Shown one piece after another: positions 10,992-20,457 of a stretch of DNA of 40,392 nucleotides (its first letter is position 1; each line of letters starts with the position of its first letter). The position numbers and the translations under genes were made by a program. The notes under the pieces are model-generated. The model was not told where the DNA came from, did not search any database, and saw only the letters and a program-made list of their open reading frames with translations. Source of the DNA: CAYWMY01 sp046352935 (GTDB taxonomy: Bacteria; Pseudomonadota; Gammaproteobacteria; Steroidobacterales; Steroidobacteraceae); NCBI GenBank assembly GCA_046352935.1, contig JAXMGR010000026.1, positions 1-40,392 on the forward strand, given 5' to 3'.

Positions 10992-11690
10992 TCAGGCCTC
11001 GGGCGAGGGCTCGATGAGCGGATTGACCGGCTCGGTGTCCGGGCCCGCGGCCGCGAGCCGCGACTGCGCACTCTCGTAGAGCGGCTGGAATCGGTTGCAC
11101 ACCGCGCAGAAGATGTCGGCCGTGCGCTCGGCGTCGTAGGCGGCCGAGTGTGCGGCTGCGGCGTCCCAGGCGAGTCCTGCCGCGACGGCGGCGCGCGACA
11201 GCACCGTCTGCCCGAACGCGACACCGGCCAGTGTCGCCGTGTCGAAGCTCGAGAACGGATGGAAGGGGTTGCGCTTGATGCCGGCGCGCGCCACCGCCGC
11301 GTTCAGGAATGCGAGGTCGAACGAGGAGTTGTGTCCCACGAGGATCGCGCGCGTGCATTCGTTCTCGCGCACCGCGCGGCGTACCTCCCGGAAGATGTTG
11401 CCGAGCGCATCGGACTCGGCGATCGCGGGCCGCAGCGGATGCCAGGGATCGATGCCGTTGACCGCGAGCGAAGCCGGATCCAGGCGGCCGCCCTCGAACG
11501 GCTTGACGTGGTAGCGCCAGGTCTCACCCCGCGCCAGCGTGCCGTCGGGTCGCATCTCGACGAGCACGGCGGCGATCTCGAGCAGCGCGTCCGTCGCGGC
11601 GATGAAGCCGCCCGTCTCCACGTCGATGACGACGGGCAGGAAGCCGCGGAAGCGGCGTGCGACAGGAATGCGGGGATCGCCGGCGCTCAT
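10992..11690 (-). CDS. rnt: ribonuclease T
   Basis: RNase T is a DEDDh 3'-5' exoribonuclease that trims the 3' ends of tRNAs and other stable RNAs. The 232-residue product shows the catalytic residues in order: VIDVETGG (Asp and Glu), VGHNSSFDLAFL (Asp), and HSAAYDAERTADIF (His and Asp). The long acidic C-terminus ends in PLIEPSPEA. Its ATG overlaps the pyrC stop by 4 bp (ATGA), so translation is probably coupled to pyrC. The same pyrC-rnt neighbourhood occurs in Pseudomonas. It converges with the symporter gene; the 52 bp between them hold GC-rich sequence without a T-run. Confidence 0.95.
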   Translation of the reverse strand: MSAGDPRIPVARRFRGFLPVVIDVETGGFIAATDALLEIAAVLVEMRPDGTLARGETWRYHVKPFEGGRLDPASLAVNGIDPWHPLRPAIAESDALGNIFREVRRAVRENECTRAILVGHNSSFDLAFLNAAVARAGIKRNPFHPFSSFDTATLAGVAFGQTVLSRAAVAAGLAWDAAAAHSAAYDAERTADIFCAVCNRFQPLYESAQSRLAAAGPDTEPVNPLIEPSPEA

Positions 11691-12739
11691 GCCTGCGCCC
11701 CGCTCGCGAGCCGCCAGCGCGTGTTGCCGCCCGCCCTGAAAGGCACGAGCTCGTCGTGCCCGAACGGCAGCACGGCCGGCACGGGCTGGTCCTCGCGCAG
11801 CAGCGTGATGCGGCCGGAGTTGCGCGGCAGGCCGTAGAAGTCGGGGCCGTGGAAGCTCGCGAACCCCTCCAGACGATCGAGCGCGCCCGCGTCCTCGAAG
11901 GCCTCGGCGTAGAGTTCGAGGCCCGCGTGGGCCGAGAACACGCCCGCGCAGCCGCAGGCGTGCTCCTTCGCGTGGCGCGCGTGCGGCGCGCTGTCCGTGC
12001 CGAGGAAGAACCGCGGCTCGCCGCCCGTGGCGGCCTCGACGAGTGCCACGCGGTCGTGCTCGCGCTTCAGGACCGGCAGGCAGTACAGGTGCGGTCGCAC
12101 GCCACCCGCGAGCATGGCGTTGCGGTTCAGCAGCAGGTGCTGCGGCGTCAGCGTCGCCGCGATGCGCGCTCCGGCGCCGCGCACGAACTGGACGCCCTCG
12201 CGCGTCGTCACGTGCTCGAGCACGATGCGCAGGCGCGGGAAACGCCGCGTCAGCAGCGCGAGCGTCGTGTCGATGAAGACCCGCTCGCGATCGAAGATGT
12301 CCACGGCCGGATCCGTGACCTCGCCGTGCAGCGAGAGCGGCAGGTCCACCGCCTCCATGCGCTCGAGCACGGGGAAGCAGCGTTCGATGGCCGTGACGCC
12401 CGAGTCCGAGTTCGTCGTGGCTCCGGCGGGGTAGTACTTCACGCCGACCACGGCGCCGCTCGCGCGTGCCGCATCGATTTCGGCCGGGCTCGTGTTGTCG
12501 GTGAGATAGAGCGTCATCAGCGGCTCGAACCGGCTGTAGGCCGGCAGCGCCGCGCGAATGCGCTCCCGGTAGGCCAGCGCCTGTGCGGTCGTCGTGACCG
12601 GCGGCTTCAGGTTCGGCATGACCACGGCGCGGCCGAAGCGCGCGGCCGTGAAGCCCGCGACGGCGCGCAGTGCATCGCCGTCGCGCAGGTGGAGATGCCA
12701 GTCATCCGGGCGGGTGATGGTCAGGCTCGTGGTGGTCAT
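11687..12739 (-). CDS. pyrC: dihydroorotase
   Basis: Dihydroorotase cyclises N-carbamoyl-aspartate to dihydroorotate in pyrimidine synthesis. The 350-residue product has the class II (E. coli PyrC) layout: the metal-binding HxH in DDWHLHLRDG, the lysine that is carboxylated to bridge the two zincs in VVGVKYYPAGATTNSDSG, metal histidines in LSLHGEV and VLEHVTT, and the catalytic aspartate in FLGTDSAPH. The start ATG at 12739 gives MTTTSLTITRPDDWHLHL. The frame stays open upstream, but that stretch belongs to the aminopeptidase gene in another frame. It is the middle gene of the minus-strand group aminopeptidase-pyrC-rnt. Confidence 0.97.
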   Translation of the reverse strand: MTTTSLTITRPDDWHLHLRDGDALRAVAGFTAARFGRAVVMPNLKPPVTTTAQALAYRERIRAALPAYSRFEPLMTLYLTDNTSPAEIDAARASGAVVGVKYYPAGATTNSDSGVTAIERCFPVLERMEAVDLPLSLHGEVTDPAVDIFDRERVFIDTTLALLTRRFPRLRIVLEHVTTREGVQFVRGAGARIAATLTPQHLLLNRNAMLAGGVRPHLYCLPVLKREHDRVALVEAATGGEPRFFLGTDSAPHARHAKEHACGCAGVFSAHAGLELYAEAFEDAGALDRLEGFASFHGPDFYGLPRNSGRITLLREDQPVPAVLPFGHDELVPFRAGGNTRWRLASGAQA

Positions 12740-12800
12740 GGCGCTATGTTGCACGAGATCGGCGCGCGCTGCCGCAGCCACGCGACCGGCGCGCAGGGGA

Positions 12801-14330
12801 TCAACGCGGGCGGCGTGGCGCGGCCGGGAACGAACCGTCCGCGAGCAGCGCGACGAGGTACGCCACGCCGAAGCCGGTGATGTCGGTGGGGATGTGCGCG
12901 AGCCCGCCGTGGCGGGTCGCGGCCGACAGGTCGACGTGCAGCCAGGGGATGTCCTTCGCGACGAACCGCGACAGGAATCTCGCGGCGTAGATGTGATCGC
13001 CCTTGCCCTCGACCAGGCACTGCACGACGTCGGCCACCTTGCTCTCGAGGTCGGCGTCGAAATCGGGCGGGGAGGGCAGCACCCAGACGCGTTCGCCGCT
13101 CGTCGTGCCGGCATCCTCGATCGGGGCACGCAGCTCCGGGCGGTTCGTGAACACGCCGCTCATGCGCTCGGTGAGCGCCGTCACGCACGCCCCCGTCAGC
13201 GTCGCGAGATCGATGATTGCCGCGGGCGCGCTGCGCGAAGCCAGCGCCAGCGTGTCGGCGAGCGCCATGCGGCCTTCGGCATCGGTGTGGATGACCTGGA
13301 TGGTCGTGCCGTTCAGCGCCGTCACGACGTCCTGCGGCTGGTACGCCGCCGGGCCGATGCGGTTCTCCGCGAGCGCGAGCCACAGGTCCACGGGCCGGCG
13401 GTGGCCGATCGCGTCGAGCGCGAGCAGCGCGCCGAGCGCGCCGGCGCTCCCCGCCATGTCGGTGTGCATGTCGAGCATGCTGCGATGGCTCTTGAGGTTC
13501 GTGCCGCCGGTGTCGAAGCAGAGCCCCTTGCCGACGAGCGCCACGGGCGCGCCCCGCGCGCCGCGCGGGCGGTAGCGCACGTGCAGGATGCCCGCATCAC
13601 GGCGCGCGCTGCCCTGCGTGACGGCGAGGAAGGCCTCCGCGCCCAGGCGTCGCAGCGCGTTCTCGTCGTAGAAGCGCGTGCGCCAGCCCCGCCGGCGCGC
13701 GAGCTGCTGCACGCCGCGCCGATAGGCGCCGGGCGTCAGCGCATTGGGCGGCAGCGCCGTGAGCCAGCGCGCCAGGTTGTTGCCTGCCGCGACCGCCGCG
13801 ATGCGTTCAACCGGCACCGGCTCCCGGGCGACGGGCACGAGCCGCGGCGCAGGCCGGCGCGGTCTGGAATCCCGCTTCCCGACGGCACGCGGCAGCCGGA
13901 AATGCGCGGCCATCGCCGCGGACAGGCAGGCCGCGACCACGCCGGCCTCCTCGTCCGGTTCGAGTCCGGACGCGGCAGCGCCGATGGTGCGGCATTCCTC
14001 GAGCGGCAGCTCGTGGACCATGCGCCCGGCGAGTTCCAGCTGCTCGAAGCGGCTCGCTCCATCGCGCGTGATCCCGACCACGACCAGCGTCTGCGCGGTA
14101 TTCGGCAGCCGGGCGGTGAACACCTCGCCCGCGCGTCGCTCCCGGGCACGGAACCGGCGCAGCACCAGCGCGCCGCGGGGCAGCGACGCGAGGCCGTGCC
14201 GGCGCGGCGGTGCGGGCACGACGAGGAGCAGCGCATCGAGCGAATCGACGACGCCTGCGCTCAGGCGCAGGACAGGGCTCGCGATGGCCGGGAAGGGGCC
14301 GGCGGGCGGCAGCACGGAGAGTGTCGTCAA
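12801..14330 (-). CDS. M17 family leucyl aminopeptidase-like protein
   Basis: This is a cytosolic two-metal aminopeptidase of the PepA/LAP family, 509 residues. The N-terminal half is poorly conserved. The catalytic domain begins near NLARWLTALPPNALTPGAY and keeps all five metal ligands: Lys in VGKGLCFDTGG with its Asp, Asp in MHTDMAGSAGALG, and Asp/Glu in IHTDAEGRMALADTL. The arginine of the last motif, which helps catalysis, is present. The canonical NTDAEGR reads HTDAEGR, and the glycine-rich turn differs from PepA, so this is a divergent M17 branch. The likely start is TTG 14330, with AAGG about 12 bases upstream; no ATG gives a better N-terminus. It probably shares a transcript with pyrC, 61 bp downstream. 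Confidence 0.88.
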   Translation of the reverse strand: MTTLSVLPPAGPFPAIASPVLRLSAGVVDSLDALLLVVPAPPRRHGLASLPRGALVLRRFRARERRAGEVFTARLPNTAQTLVVVGITRDGASRFEQLELAGRMVHELPLEECRTIGAAASGLEPDEEAGVVAACLSAAMAAHFRLPRAVGKRDSRPRRPAPRLVPVAREPVPVERIAAVAAGNNLARWLTALPPNALTPGAYRRGVQQLARRRGWRTRFYDENALRRLGAEAFLAVTQGSARRDAGILHVRYRPRGARGAPVALVGKGLCFDTGGTNLKSHRSMLDMHTDMAGSAGALGALLALDAIGHRRPVDLWLALAENRIGPAAYQPQDVVTALNGTTIQVIHTDAEGRMALADTLALASRSAPAAIIDLATLTGACVTALTERMSGVFTNRPELRAPIEDAGTTSGERVWVLPSPPDFDADLESKVADVVQCLVEGKGDHIYAARFLSRFVAKDIPWLHVDLSAATRHGGLAHIPTDITGFGVAYLVALLADGSFPAAPRRPR

Positions 14331-14521
14331 TGGAATCCCGCAGCCTTGACTGTGTGTGACTCGAACCGGATCATGAGCCCGACGACACGGCTGTCGCGAC
14401 GTGATGTCCGGGCTGGAAGCTTTCTACATCGTACCAATTGCCGACTACCGGTTCATCCGCGCATGGCTGCGACGGCCGGCAGTGCGCACGAGGCCGCATG
14501 CGGGCCGGAAGGGAATGCGGC

Positions 14522-17200
14522 ATGACAGGGGCAGCCATGGCTGAAGGCACCGGGACCGGGGACCTCGATCCACAGGAAACGCAGGAGTGGCTCGAGTCCA
14601 TCGACTCGGTCCTGAAGACGCAGGGTCCCGAGCGCGCGCACTACCTGCTCGAACGCCTCATCGACCACACGCGCCGCGCCGGCGCGTACCTGCCGTTCAA
14701 GCAGAACACGGCCTACCTCAACACGATCTCCGTCGCGCAGGAGAAACCCTATCCCGGCGACAGGGCGATCGAGCGACGGCTCGAGGCCTACCTGCGCTGG
14801 AACGCCATGGCGATGGTCGTGCTCGCGAACCGCGTCAGCACGGAGTACGGCGGCCACATCTCGAGCTATGCCTCCTGCGCCACGCTCTACGAAGTCGGCT
14901 TCAACCACTTCTGGCGCGGGCAGAGCGAGCAGCATCCCGGCGACCTGGTGTTCTTCCAGGGACATTCCTCGCCCGGCATCTATTCGCGGGCGTACCTGCT
15001 CGGGCGCCTCTCGGAGGACCAGCTGCGTCACTTCCGGCAGGAGGTCACGAGCAGGGGCCTGTCCTCGTATCCGCACCCGTGGCTGATGCCCGACTTCTGG
15101 CAGTTCCCGACGGTGTCCATGGGTCTCGGGCCCATGCAGGCCATCTACCAGGCGCGTTTCATACGCTACCTCGAACACCGCGGCATCGTGCCGGTCTCGG
15201 ACCGCAAGGTCTGGTGTTTCCTCGGCGACGGCGAGATGGACGAGCCCGAGTCCATGGGTGCGCTGACGCTGCCCGTGCGCGAGCAGCTCGACAACCTGAT
15301 CTTCGTCATCAACTGCAACCTGCAGCGGCTCGACGGACCCGTGCGCGGCAACGGCAAGATCATCCAGGAGCTGGAGTCCGCGTTCCTCGGCGCGGGCTGG
15401 AACGTGATCAAGGTGCTGTGGGGCAGCCGCTGGGACCCGCTGCTCGCGCGCGACCAGTCGGGGCTCCTGCGCCAGCGCATGGAGGAATGCGTCGACGGCG
15501 AGTACCAGAACTTCAAGGCCAAGGACGGCGCGTACACGCGCGAGCACTTCTTCGGCAGGTATCCCGAGGTCAAGGCGCTGGTCGCGAACCTCTCGGACGA
15601 CGAGATCCAGCGGCTGCCGCGCGGCGGCCACGACGTGCAGAAGGTCTGGAACGCCTACGCCGCCGCCGTCGCGCACACGGGCCGTCCCACCGTGATCCTC
15701 GCCAAGACCGTCAAGGGCTTCGGCATGGGCAAGGCCGGCGAGGGCCAGAACATCGCGCACCAGCAGAAGAAGCTCGACGACGCCGCGCTGAAGGCGTTCC
15801 GTGACCGTTTCAACATCCCGGTCTCCGACGAGGACATCGCCGCGCTGCCGTTCCGCAAGCCGCCCGAGGACAGCGAGGAGATGCGCTATCTGCGCAGCCA
15901 CCGCGGGCGCCTCGGCGGTTACCTGCCTTCACGCCGTGATGCCGCGCCACCGCTCACGGTGCCGCCGCTCGACGTGTTCGCGCCGCTGCTCGCCGGCACC
16001 GAGGGGCGCGAGATCTCGACGACCATGGCGCTCGTGCGGATCCTCACGCTGCTCCTCAAGGACGCCGGCGTCGGCCGGCACATCGTGCCGATCGTGCCCG
16101 ACGAGGCGCGGACCTTCGGCATGGAAGGGCTCTTCCGCCAGATCGGCATCCACTCGGCGGTCGGGCAGCTCTACACGCCGCAGGACGCCGACCAGCTCAT
16201 GTACTACCGCGAGGACCTCAAGGGCCAGATCCTCGAGGAGGGCATCAACGAGGGCGGCGCGATGTGCTCGTGGATCGCGGCGGCGACCGCCTACGCGAAC
16301 CACGGCGTCGCGATGATCCCCTTCTACATCTTCTACTCGATGTTCGGCTTCCAGCGCGTCGGCGATTTCGCCTGGGCTGCCGGCGACCAGCGCGCGCGCG
16401 GCTTCCTCGTCGGCGGCACCGCGGGCCGTACCACGCTCGCGGGCGAGGGGCTGCAGCACCAGGACGGCCACAGCCACGTGCTCGCGGCGACGATCCCGAA
16501 CTGCGTGGCCTGGGACCCGTGCTACGCCTATGAACTCGCGGTCATCGTGCAGGATGGTCTCCGGCGCATGTACGCGGAGCGCGAGAGCGTCTTCTACTAC
16601 ATCACCGCGATGAACGAGAACTACGCGCACCCGGCGCTGCCCGAGGGCGCGGAGGCGGGGATCCTCAAGGGCATGTATCCGCTGCGCGAGGCGGGCAAGG
16701 GCAAGCCCAGGGTCACGCTGCTCGGCTCGGGCACGATCCTGCGCGAGGTCCTTGCGGCTGCCGAACTGCTCGAGAGCGAGTTCCACGTCGCGGCCGAGGT
16801 CATGAGCGTGACGAGCTTCTCGGAGCTGCGCCGCGATGCGCTCGACTGCGAGCACTTCAATCTGCTGCACCCGGGCGGGAAGCGGCGCGTGCCGTACTTG
16901 GAGCAGTGTCTCGCGGGCCGCAAGGGGCCGTTCATCGCCGCCACCGACTACATGAAGATCGTGGCCGACCAGATCCGCAGCTGGGTTCCCGGCGCCTATC
17001 GCGTGCTGGGCACGGACGGCTTCGGCCGCAGCGACGCGCGCGAACCGCTGCGCTCGTTCTTCGAGGTCGACCGCCGCTGGGTGGCGCTCGCCGCACTGAC
17101 CGAACTCGCGGCGGCCGGCGCCGTGGAGACGGCGGTCGTCAAGAAGGCGATCCGGAAGTTCGGCATCGATCCGGACAAGCCGAATCCCGTGACCTGCTGA
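14522..17200 (+). CDS. aceE: pyruvate dehydrogenase E1 component, homodimeric type
   Basis: AceE decarboxylates pyruvate on thiamine diphosphate and acetylates the lipoyl groups of E2. The product is about 892 residues, the normal size. The N-terminus DPQETQEWLESIDSVLKTQG is typical. The thiamine-diphosphate motif starts at GDGEMDEPES (235) and ends near INCNLQRLDGPV. The middle domain contains GEGQNIAHQQKKL, and the later GGTAGRTTLAGEGLQHQDG and pyrimidine-binding segments are intact. The start is ATG 14522 (GAAGGGAA upstream); ATG 14537 with AGGGG upstream is an alternative. It leads the operon aceE-aceF-lpdA. The 191 bp to the divergent aminopeptidase gene should hold its promoter, but no convincing -35/-10 pair was found. 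Confidence 0.97.
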   Translation: MTGAAMAEGTGTGDLDPQETQEWLESIDSVLKTQGPERAHYLLERLIDHTRRAGAYLPFKQNTAYLNTISVAQEKPYPGDRAIERRLEAYLRWNAMAMVVLANRVSTEYGGHISSYASCATLYEVGFNHFWRGQSEQHPGDLVFFQGHSSPGIYSRAYLLGRLSEDQLRHFRQEVTSRGLSSYPHPWLMPDFWQFPTVSMGLGPMQAIYQARFIRYLEHRGIVPVSDRKVWCFLGDGEMDEPESMGALTLPVREQLDNLIFVINCNLQRLDGPVRGNGKIIQELESAFLGAGWNVIKVLWGSRWDPLLARDQSGLLRQRMEECVDGEYQNFKAKDGAYTREHFFGRYPEVKALVANLSDDEIQRLPRGGHDVQKVWNAYAAAVAHTGRPTVILAKTVKGFGMGKAGEGQNIAHQQKKLDDAALKAFRDRFNIPVSDEDIAALPFRKPPEDSEEMRYLRSHRGRLGGYLPSRRDAAPPLTVPPLDVFAPLLAGTEGREISTTMALVRILTLLLKDAGVGRHIVPIVPDEARTFGMEGLFRQIGIHSAVGQLYTPQDADQLMYYREDLKGQILEEGINEGGAMCSWIAAATAYANHGVAMIPFYIFYSMFGFQRVGDFAWAAGDQRARGFLVGGTAGRTTLAGEGLQHQDGHSHVLAATIPNCVAWDPCYAYELAVIVQDGLRRMYAERESVFYYITAMNENYAHPALPEGAEAGILKGMYPLREAGKGKPRVTLLGSGTILREVLAAAELLESEFHVAAEVMSVTSFSELRRDALDCEHFNLLHPGGKRRVPYLEQCLAGRKGPFIAATDYMKIVADQIRSWVPGAYRVLGTDGFGRSDAREPLRSFFEVDRRWVALAALTELAAAGAVETAVVKKAIRKFGIDPDKPNPVTC

Positions 17201-17220
17201 AGACCCGAGGACTGCCGCAA

Positions 17221-18600
17221 ATGGCGAACGTGGTTTCCGTCGTCGTGCCCGATGTCGGGGATTCGAAGGGCGTCGAGGTCATCGACCTGCTCGTGAAGGC
17301 GGGCGATGTCGTGTCCGTCGATGCACCGCTCGTGACGCTCGAGACCGAGAAGGCGACGATGGATGTTCCGTCCACGGCCGCGGGCCGCGTCGTCGAGATG
17401 AAGGTCCGCAAGGGCGACAGGGTGTCGAAGGGAGACATCGTGCTGCTGCTCGAGACTTCCGGTGCGGACGATGCATCGTCCGTCGCCGCCGGTCCGGCGT
17501 CCGTGCCGACTCCTTCGCCTTCTACTGCAGCGCCGGCTGCCCGGTCCGCGGAGGCCGACCGCGTTGCCGCGGCGCCCGCCGTCGCGCCCGTCGCTGCCGC
17601 GACGTCCGCAGTGTCGCCCTCGATGGCGCGTGTCGAGGTGCCGGCGGGAAGGCGGCCGCCCGTCGAGGAGCCCGGGTTCTCGCGCGCACACGCGAGCCCG
17701 TCGGTGCGCAGGTTCGCCCGCGAACTCGGCGTCGACCTCGCGCGCGTGCAGGGTTCCGGAGCCAAGGGGCGCATCACGCCCGACGACATCAAGGCCTGGG
17801 TCAAGGGGACACTCGCCCAGACCGCGGCCGTTGCGACGACCGGGCCGGCCGGAGCGGTGCTGCCGAAGATCCCGGCGGTCGACTTCGCGGCCTTCGGCCC
17901 GGTCGAGGTCCGGCCGCTCGGCCGCATCAAGAAGATTTCCGGTGCGCGCCTGCACGCGAGCTGGGTCAACCTGCCGCACGTCACGCAGTTCGACGAGGCC
18001 GACATCACGGAACTCGAGGCGGTCCGTGAGCGCCTCAAGCCGGAGGCCGCCACGAAGGGGCTCAAGCTCACACCGCTCGCCTTCATCCTGCGCGCCGTGG
18101 CCGTGGTGCTGGCGCGCTTCCCGCAGTTCAACAGCTCCCTCGGCGACGACGGGCAGAACCTCGTCTTCAAGCGCTATGTGCACCTCGGCTTCGCGGCCGA
18201 CACGCCGAACGGCCTCATGGTTCCCGTGATCCGCGACGCGGACCGCAAGGACATCTACGAACTCGCGCGTTCACTCGGCGAGCTGTCCGAGAAGGCGCGG
18301 CTCGGCAAGCTCTCGGCGGCCGAGATGCAGGGCGGGTGCTTCACGGTGTCCAGCCTCGGCGGCGTCGGCGGCACCGCGTTCACACCCATCATCAACGCGC
18401 CCGAGGTGGCGATCCTCGGTGTGTCGAAGGCGCAGACGAAACCCGTGTGGCGCGAAGGCCAGTTCGTGCCGCGCCTGATGCTGCCGCTGTCGCTGTCCTA
18501 CGATCACCGCGTCATCGACGGCGCCGACGCCGCGCGCTTCACGACCGTGCTCGCGGAGACGCTCGCCGCGCCGCAGGCGCTCATCGAGGCCGTGCCGTGA
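17221..18600 (+). CDS. aceF: dihydrolipoamide acetyltransferase (pyruvate dehydrogenase E2)
   Basis: This is the E2 core of the pyruvate dehydrogenase complex, which moves acetyl groups from lipoamide to CoA. The 459-residue product has one lipoyl domain (about 1-80, Lys44 in ETEKATMD), an Ala/Pro/Ser-rich flexible linker, a peripheral-subunit-binding domain (ASPSVRRFARELGVDLARV, about 158-195), and the catalytic domain with SLSYDHRVIDGADAARF, where His429 and Asp433 are the active-site residues. E. coli AceF has three lipoyl domains, so this is a single-domain version; a second lipoyl domain sits on the E3 encoded next. It begins 20 bp after aceE, and its stop overlaps the lpdA GTG start by 4 bp. 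Confidence 0.96.
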   Translation: MANVVSVVVPDVGDSKGVEVIDLLVKAGDVVSVDAPLVTLETEKATMDVPSTAAGRVVEMKVRKGDRVSKGDIVLLLETSGADDASSVAAGPASVPTPSPSTAAPAARSAEADRVAAAPAVAPVAAATSAVSPSMARVEVPAGRRPPVEEPGFSRAHASPSVRRFARELGVDLARVQGSGAKGRITPDDIKAWVKGTLAQTAAVATTGPAGAVLPKIPAVDFAAFGPVEVRPLGRIKKISGARLHASWVNLPHVTQFDEADITELEAVRERLKPEAATKGLKLTPLAFILRAVAVVLARFPQFNSSLGDDGQNLVFKRYVHLGFAADTPNGLMVPVIRDADRKDIYELARSLGELSEKARLGKLSAAEMQGGCFTVSSLGGVGGTAFTPIINAPEVAILGVSKAQTKPVWREGQFVPRLMLPLSLSYDHRVIDGADAARFTTVLAETLAAPQALIEAVP

Positions 18601-20387
18601 GCGCGCTCGTCGAGCAGCGGGTGCCGGATCTCGGCACGGTCGCGGAGGCCGTGGTCACCGAGGTGCTCGTGAAGCCCGGTGACACGGTCGCCGTCGAGAC
18701 CGGCCTCGTCACCCTGGAAACCGAGAAGGCGACGATGGATGTTCCCGCCACCGCCGCGGGCATCGTGAGCGAGGTGCTGGTCCACGTCGGACAGACGGTG
18801 GTCTCCGGCACGCCGGTCGTGCGGCTCGAATCGGCTGCCGCGGCCGGCGGACGCGTGACTGGCGGTGAGCCTGCCGCCGCGCCGGTCTTGTCGCCCGCGC
18901 CAGCCCCGGCCGCGCCGGGCTCTTCACCACCGGATGCAGTGCCCGCGTCCCCGCCCGCGGGCGGCGAGCCGGCGGCCGACCTGCAGGTTCCGCTCGTCGT
19001 GCTGGGCGCGGGTCCGGGCGGCTACACGGCCGCGTTCCGCGCGGCGGACCTGGGGCTCGAGGTGCTGCTCGTCGAGCGCTGGGCGACGCTCGGTGGCGTG
19101 TGCCTGAACGTCGGCTGCATTCCGTCCAAGGCGCTGCTGCACACGGCGAAGGTCATCGACGAGGCGTCGTCGCTGGCCGCCCACGGCGTCGGCTTCGGCG
19201 CACCCTCCATTGACCTCGGCCGCCTGCGCGGCTGGAAGGACAAGGTCGTCGGCCGGCTGACGGGAGGTCTCGCGGCGCTCGCGAAGCAGCGCAAGGTGAG
19301 CGTGCTGCGTGGAACCGCCCGCTTCGTGTCGCCCCATCGCCTGGAGGTCACGCTGCCCGACGGATCGAAGAGGGTCGTCGGCTTCGGGCAGTGCATCGTC
19401 GCGGCGGGTTCCGAACCCGTGCGGCTGCCGGGCATTCCCGACGATCCGCGCGTCATCGACTCGACCGGCGCGCTCGCGCTCGCGGACATCCCGAAGCGGC
19501 TGCTCGTGATCGGCGGCGGCATCATCGGACTCGAGATGGCCTGCGTGTACGACGCGCTGGGTTCGAAGGTCACGGTCGCCGAACTCACTCCCGGCCTGAT
19601 CCCGGGCTGCGACCGCGACCTCGTGAAGCCGCTCGAGAAGCGTATCCGCGGACGCTACGAGGCGATCCTCACCGGCACACGCGTCGTGAAGGTCGAGGCG
19701 CGCCGGAGCGACCTGCGCGTGAGTTTCGAAGGGCCGCAGGCGCCCGAGCCGCAGCGCTACGACCGCGTGCTCGTCGCGGTGGGGCGCGTGCCGAACGGCC
19801 GCGCGATCGGCGCCGGGGCCGCCGGCATCGCCATCGACGAACGCGGTTTCATCCCCGTCGATCGCCAGATGCGCACGAACGTGCCGCACATCTTCGCGAT
19901 CGGCGACATCGTCGGGCAGCCCATGCTGGCCCACAAGGCGACGCACGAGGGCAAGGTCGCGGCGGAAGTCGCTGCGGGCGGCCGGAGTGCCTTCGATGCG
20001 CGCGTCATCCCGTCGGTCGCCTACACCGATCCCGAGATTGCCTGGGTGGGTGTTACCGAGGAACAGTCGAAGGCGCAGGGCCTCGAGGTCGAGAAGGGCG
20101 TGTTCCCCTGGGCCGCGAGCGGCCGTTCGCTGTCGATCGGCCGGGACGACGGATTCACGAAGCTGCTGTTCGACCGGGCGACGCACCGTGTCGTCGGTGG
20201 CGGCATCGTGGGACCCAATGCCGGCGAACTGATCGCCGAGGTCGCGCTCGCGATCGAGATGGGTGCCGACGCGGCCGACATCGGCCTCACCGTGCACGCG
20301 CACCCGACGCTGTCCGAGACCGTGGCGATGGCCGCCGAGGCCTTCGAAGGTACCCTGACGGATCTGTATCTGCCGAAGAAGGGCTGA
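18597..20387 (+). CDS. lpdA: dihydrolipoyl dehydrogenase with N-terminal lipoyl domain (pyruvate dehydrogenase E3)
   Basis: E3 reoxidises dihydrolipoamide with FAD and NAD+. The 596-residue product is about 120 longer than a plain E3 because it starts with a complete lipoyl domain (Lys44 in ETEKATMDVPA) and a Pro/Ala linker. The flavoprotein part follows: the FAD-binding VLGAGPGGYTAAF, the redox-active disulfide Cys169/Cys174 in GGVCLNVGCIPSKAL, the NAD-binding VIGGGIIGLEMA, the second FAD motif IFAIGDIVGQPMLAHKA, and the catalytic HAHPTLSE at the C-terminus. Lipoyl-bearing E3s are known in Neisseria and betaproteobacteria. The start is GTG in a GTGA overlap with aceF. A 16-bp direct repeat covers the stop codon. 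Confidence 0.95.
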   Translation: MSALVEQRVPDLGTVAEAVVTEVLVKPGDTVAVETGLVTLETEKATMDVPATAAGIVSEVLVHVGQTVVSGTPVVRLESAAAAGGRVTGGEPAAAPVLSPAPAPAAPGSSPPDAVPASPPAGGEPAADLQVPLVVLGAGPGGYTAAFRAADLGLEVLLVERWATLGGVCLNVGCIPSKALLHTAKVIDEASSLAAHGVGFGAPSIDLGRLRGWKDKVVGRLTGGLAALAKQRKVSVLRGTARFVSPHRLEVTLPDGSKRVVGFGQCIVAAGSEPVRLPGIPDDPRVIDSTGALALADIPKRLLVIGGGIIGLEMACVYDALGSKVTVAELTPGLIPGCDRDLVKPLEKRIRGRYEAILTGTRVVKVEARRSDLRVSFEGPQAPEPQRYDRVLVAVGRVPNGRAIGAGAAGIAIDERGFIPVDRQMRTNVPHIFAIGDIVGQPMLAHKATHEGKVAAEVAAGGRSAFDARVIPSVAYTDPEIAWVGVTEEQSKAQGLEVEKGVFPWAASGRSLSIGRDDGFTKLLFDRATHRVVGGGIVGPNAGELIAEVALAIEMGADAADIGLTVHAHPTLSETVAMAAEAFEGTLTDLYLPKKG

Positions 20388-20428
20388 ACCCGGGCGGCGC
20401 CGGAACAACGCCCTGAACCCGGGCGGCG
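20384..20428. repeat. 16-bp direct repeat across the lpdA stop codon
   Basis: CTGAACCCGGGCGGCG occurs at 20384-20399 and again at 20413-20428 (period 29). The first copy contains the lpdA stop codon. The area between lpdA and the convergent cytochrome gene is GC-rich and contains a short stem CCGGCC/GGCCGG (20453-20467) without a T-run, so no classical rho-independent terminator is visible. Confidence 0.7.
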
Positions 20429-20457
20429 TCCCTGCGTGCCCGGGTCCGGGCGCCGGC

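Noticed and set aside
12740..13129. Upstream extension of pyrC
   Set aside because: It is the out-of-frame shadow of the M17 aminopeptidase gene; PyrC begins normally at 12739.
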